Shown in pieces: positions 13,427 through 13,474 of a DNA stretch of 13,474 bases. The DNA comes from Bacteroidota bacterium (GTDB lineage: Bacteria > Bacteroidota > Bacteroidia > Flavobacteriales > Flavobacteriaceae): the NCBI GenBank assembly GCA_023437485.1, contig JAEZGB010000151.1:1-13474 (forward strand), in the 5' to 3' direction. The notes under the pieces were generated by a model, which was given only the letters and a program-made list of their open reading frames with translations, ran no database searches and was not told the origin of the DNA. A program made the translations under genes and the position numbers. Numbering within the stretch: position 1 is the first letter of the stretch; every line of letters begins with the position of its first letter.

Positions 13427-13445
13427 AATGTCGAACGGAAGCTGC
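13427..13445. repeat. 19-bp direct repeat, copy 2
   Basis: Exact second copy of 13324-13342. It is preceded by ACGACG, while an imperfect copy GTCGAATGTTAC lies just upstream. Confidence 0.85.
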
Positions 13446-13474
13446 CTTTGCTACCGAAAATGTTTTGGATTTCG

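Larger units (their letters stand above)
13091..13474. other. Non-coding region upstream of the T9SS cargo gene, with repeats
   Basis: No credible gene in these 384 bp up to the window edge. The first 130 bp should hold the cargo gene's promoter; no convincing TAnnTTTG box was found (TAATTTTA is the nearest). From about 13235 on, the sequence is a patchwork of short repeats related to those between lon and porQ but in opposite orientation. Confidence 0.75.

Overview
The window looks like chromosomal DNA from a member of the Bacteroidota, most likely Flavobacteriia. The evidence is a PorQ-type component of the type IX secretion system (T9SS), a large secreted protein with a T9SS C-terminal sorting domain, promoter-like TAnnTTTG boxes in place of sigma70 -10 boxes, little Shine-Dalgarno signal, and the gene order lon-porQ-cmk, which I remember as common in flavobacteria. 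No rRNA, tRNA, insertion sequence, phage gene or CRISPR array is visible. All recognised genes are intact, except the first, which runs off the left edge.

Left half (about 1-8830), all on the minus strand. Read in transcription order from right to left: an M48-family zinc metallopeptidase lipoprotein; a UMF1-family MFS transporter; a small unrecognised lipoprotein; the ATP-dependent protease Lon; PorQ; (d)CMP kinase; and a NupG/XapB-type nucleoside:H+ symporter cut by the window edge. Clear hairpin terminators follow the M48 gene and the small lipoprotein. Good Bacteroidota-type promoters precede the small lipoprotein and lon. porQ and cmk are 2 bp apart and cmk starts with TTG, so they are probably translationally coupled; the nucleoside transporter follows 28 bp later. 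Lon and porQ are separated by 465-550 bp of non-coding DNA made largely of 7-bp-periodic repeats.

Right half (about 9018-11528), plus strand. An alpha/beta hydrolase overlaps by 4 bp with a lipoprotein methionine sulfoxide reductase B (MsrB). A GC-rich structured intergenic element follows, then a second, cytoplasmic MsrB that overlaps by 4 bp with an endonuclease III-family DNA glycosylase. The last three genes form a small group for repair of oxidised protein and DNA, with one MsrB for the envelope and one for the cytoplasm. Facing them on the minus strand (11576-13090) is a 504-residue T9SS cargo protein with three similar beta-rich repeats, a Trp/Cys-containing 'YWK' domain and a type A sorting domain. 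Beyond its start, up to the window end, lies non-coding DNA with repeats of the same families as those beside lon, in opposite orientation.

I see no obviously new multi-gene system. The most unusual items are the 7-bp-periodic intergenic repeats found at two loci, the GC-rich folded element between the two msrB genes, the Cys-to-His change in the iron-sulfur motif of the endonuclease III homologue, and a terminator hairpin that ends exactly at the start codon of the next gene.
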